Below are positions 54,882-55,901 of a stretch of DNA of 55,901 nucleotides, in pieces. Within the stretch, counting starts at the first letter, position 1; each line of letters opens with the position of its first letter. The stretch covers positions 1-55,901 of the forward strand of contig JANXWV010000073.1 of assembly GCA_025350965.1 (NCBI GenBank), read 5' to 3'. A program made the position numbers and the translations under genes. The stretch is from Rhizobacter sp. GTDB lineage: Bacteria > Pseudomonadota > Gammaproteobacteria > Burkholderiales > Burkholderiaceae_C. The notes beneath the pieces are model-generated. The model saw only the letters and a program-made list of their open reading frames with translations. It was not told the DNA's origin and did no database searches.

Positions 54882-55901
54882 TCACAGCGTGTAGTACATG
54901 TCGAATTCGACCGGGTGCGTGGCCATGCGGAAGCGTGTGACTTCCTGCATCTTCAGGTCGATGTAGGCGTCGATGTAGGCGTCGGTGAACACGCCGCCCT
55001 TGGTCAGGAATGCACGGTCCTTGTCGAGGTACTCCAGCGCTTGGTCCAGGCTGTGGCACACGGTCGGGATCAGCTTGTCTTCTTCCGGCGGCAGGTGGTA
55101 CAGGTCTTTGCTGGCGGGCTCGCCCGGGTGGATCTTGTTTTCCACGCCGTCCAGGCCGGCCATCAACATGGCGGAGAAGCCGAGGTATGGGTTCATCAAC
55201 GGGTCGGGGAAGCGCGCTTCGACACGGCGGCCCTTCGGGTTGCCGACGAACGGAATGCGGATCGAAGCCGACCGGTTCTTGGCCGAGTACGCCAGCTTGA
55301 CCGGGGCTTCGTAGCCCGGCACCAGGCGCTTGTACGAGTTGGTGCCCGGGTTCGTGATGGCGTTCAGTGCGCGCGCGTGCTTGATGATGCCGCCGATGTA
55401 GAACAGTGCGAATTCCGACAGGCCCGCATAGCCGTCACCGGCGAACAGGTTCTTGCCGTCTTTCCAGACCGACTGGTGCACGTGCATGCCCGAGCCGTTG
55501 TCGCCGACGATCGGCTTGGGCATGAAGGTCGCGGTCTTGCCGTAGCTGTGGGCCACGTTCTGGATCACGTACTTCTGCAGTTGCACCCAGTCGGCGCGCT
55601 GGATCAGCGTGCTGAAGCGGGTGCCGATTTCCATCTGGCCGGCGTTGGCCACTTCGTGGTGGTGCACTTCGCAGGGGATGCCCAGCGATTCGAGCACCAA
55701 GCACATCTCGGAGCGCATGTCCTGGAACGAGTCGACCGGCGGCGTGGGGAAGTAACCGCCCTTCACCGTGGGGCGATAGCCGGAGTTGCCGTGCTCGTAT
55801 TCCTTGCCGGTGTTCCAGGCGGCTTCTTCGGATTCGATCTTCGAGAAGCAGCCCGACATGTCGTTGCCCCAACGCACGCTGTCGAACACGAAGAACTCGG
55901 G
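54882..55901 (-). CDS. glnA: Glutamine synthetase type I, 5' part outside window
   Basis: The C-terminal 339 residues of GlnA; the frame is open to the right edge. Visible blocks: [12 protein letters not shown], the metal-ligand region [64 protein letters not shown] and the adenylylation region [10 protein letters not shown] with the target Tyr. It ends [11 protein letters not shown]. It makes glutamine from glutamate and ammonia and is normally controlled by NtrBC, encoded just downstream. Its promoter is outside the window. Confidence 0.97.
   Translation of the reverse strand, partial: PEFFVFDSVRWGNDMSGCFSKIESEEAAWNTGKEYEHGNSGYRPTVKGGYFPTPPVDSFQDMRSEMCLVLESLGIPCEVHHHEVANAGQMEIGTRFSTLIQRADWVQLQKYVIQNVAHSYGKTATFMPKPIVGDNGSGMHVHQSVWKDGKNLFAGDGYAGLSEFALFYIGGIIKHARALNAITNPGTNSYKRLVPGYEAPVKLAYSAKNRSASIRIPFVGNPKGRRVEARFPDPLMNPYLGFSAMLMAGLDGVENKIHPGEPASKDLYHLPPEEDKLIPTVCHSLDQALEYLDKDRAFLTKGGVFTDAYIDAYIDLKMQEVTRFRMATHPVEFDMYYTL

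Overview
The window is GC-rich and gene-dense. Gene families and order point to a betaproteobacterium of the order Burkholderiales, probably of the Rubrivivax/Leptothrix/Methylibium type. The strongest pointers are the surE-pcm-nlpD-rpoS operon, an EF-P carrying Arg32 next to the EarP rhamnosyltransferase, a cbb3 oxidase cluster with an FNR-type box, and the glnA-DUF4124-glnL-glnG order. Most of the window is core chromosome. I see no insertion sequence, prophage, integrase or CRISPR array, and no stretch over 300 bases without a gene or gene remnant.

Layout. 1-3758: cbb3 oxidase genes on the minus strand (ccoN cut by the left edge, ccoS, copper ATPase ccoI, a 78-residue small gene) with an FNR box. 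3914-8566: minus-strand chain mltG-tmk-holB-PilZ-tatD-ankyrin, tightly overlapping. 8638-10838: ygfZ, DUF4936, NRDE protein. 10894-15369: surE-pcm-nlpD-rpoS followed by a thioesterase/acetyltransferase fusion. 15463-19714: quinone oxidoreductase, then a NarL-type response regulator and histidine kinase pair containing two simple-sequence tracts. 19795-21871: tRNA-His and ppiD. 22022-31467: M20 amidohydrolase, a five-gene dipeptide-type ABC importer, a phosphoribosyltransferase, an adenosine deaminase-like enzyme and a nucleoside hydrolase. 31549-33650: tRNA-Val, hupB, an EamA exporter, pgsA. 33726-38088: a lipoprotein, uvrC, earP, efp. 38183-42556: DUF3445 protein, an eroded mnmC, a lipase-like hydrolase and a small lysine-rich protein. 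42642-45854: rpiA, fumC, pyrD. 45861-46640: wreck of a LanC-like gene. 46647-50066: 3-oxoacid CoA-transferase, hotdog thioesterase, PAS-LuxR regulator, alpha/beta hydrolase. 50086-50673: galT remnant and an apparently truncated hypothetical gene. 50683-55901: xth, glnG, glnL, DUF4124 gene, glnA (cut by the right edge).

How the parts work together. The left end supports micro-aerobic respiration; the rpoS operon covers stationary phase and protein repair; EarP modifies EF-P to relieve polyproline stalling; the right end is nitrogen control. The less ordinary items are a four-to-six-copy 11-bp tandem array in the uvrC/earP promoter region, an 11-bp-period direct repeat before efp, two decayed genes (LanC-like and galT) with internal deletions, an MnmC whose methyltransferase half has lost its N-terminus and a conserved motif, a thioesterase-GNAT fusion behind rpoS, and a putative nucleoside-salvage module attached to a peptide-type ABC importer. 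I found no clearly new multi-gene system; the best candidates are flagged with their uncertainty.
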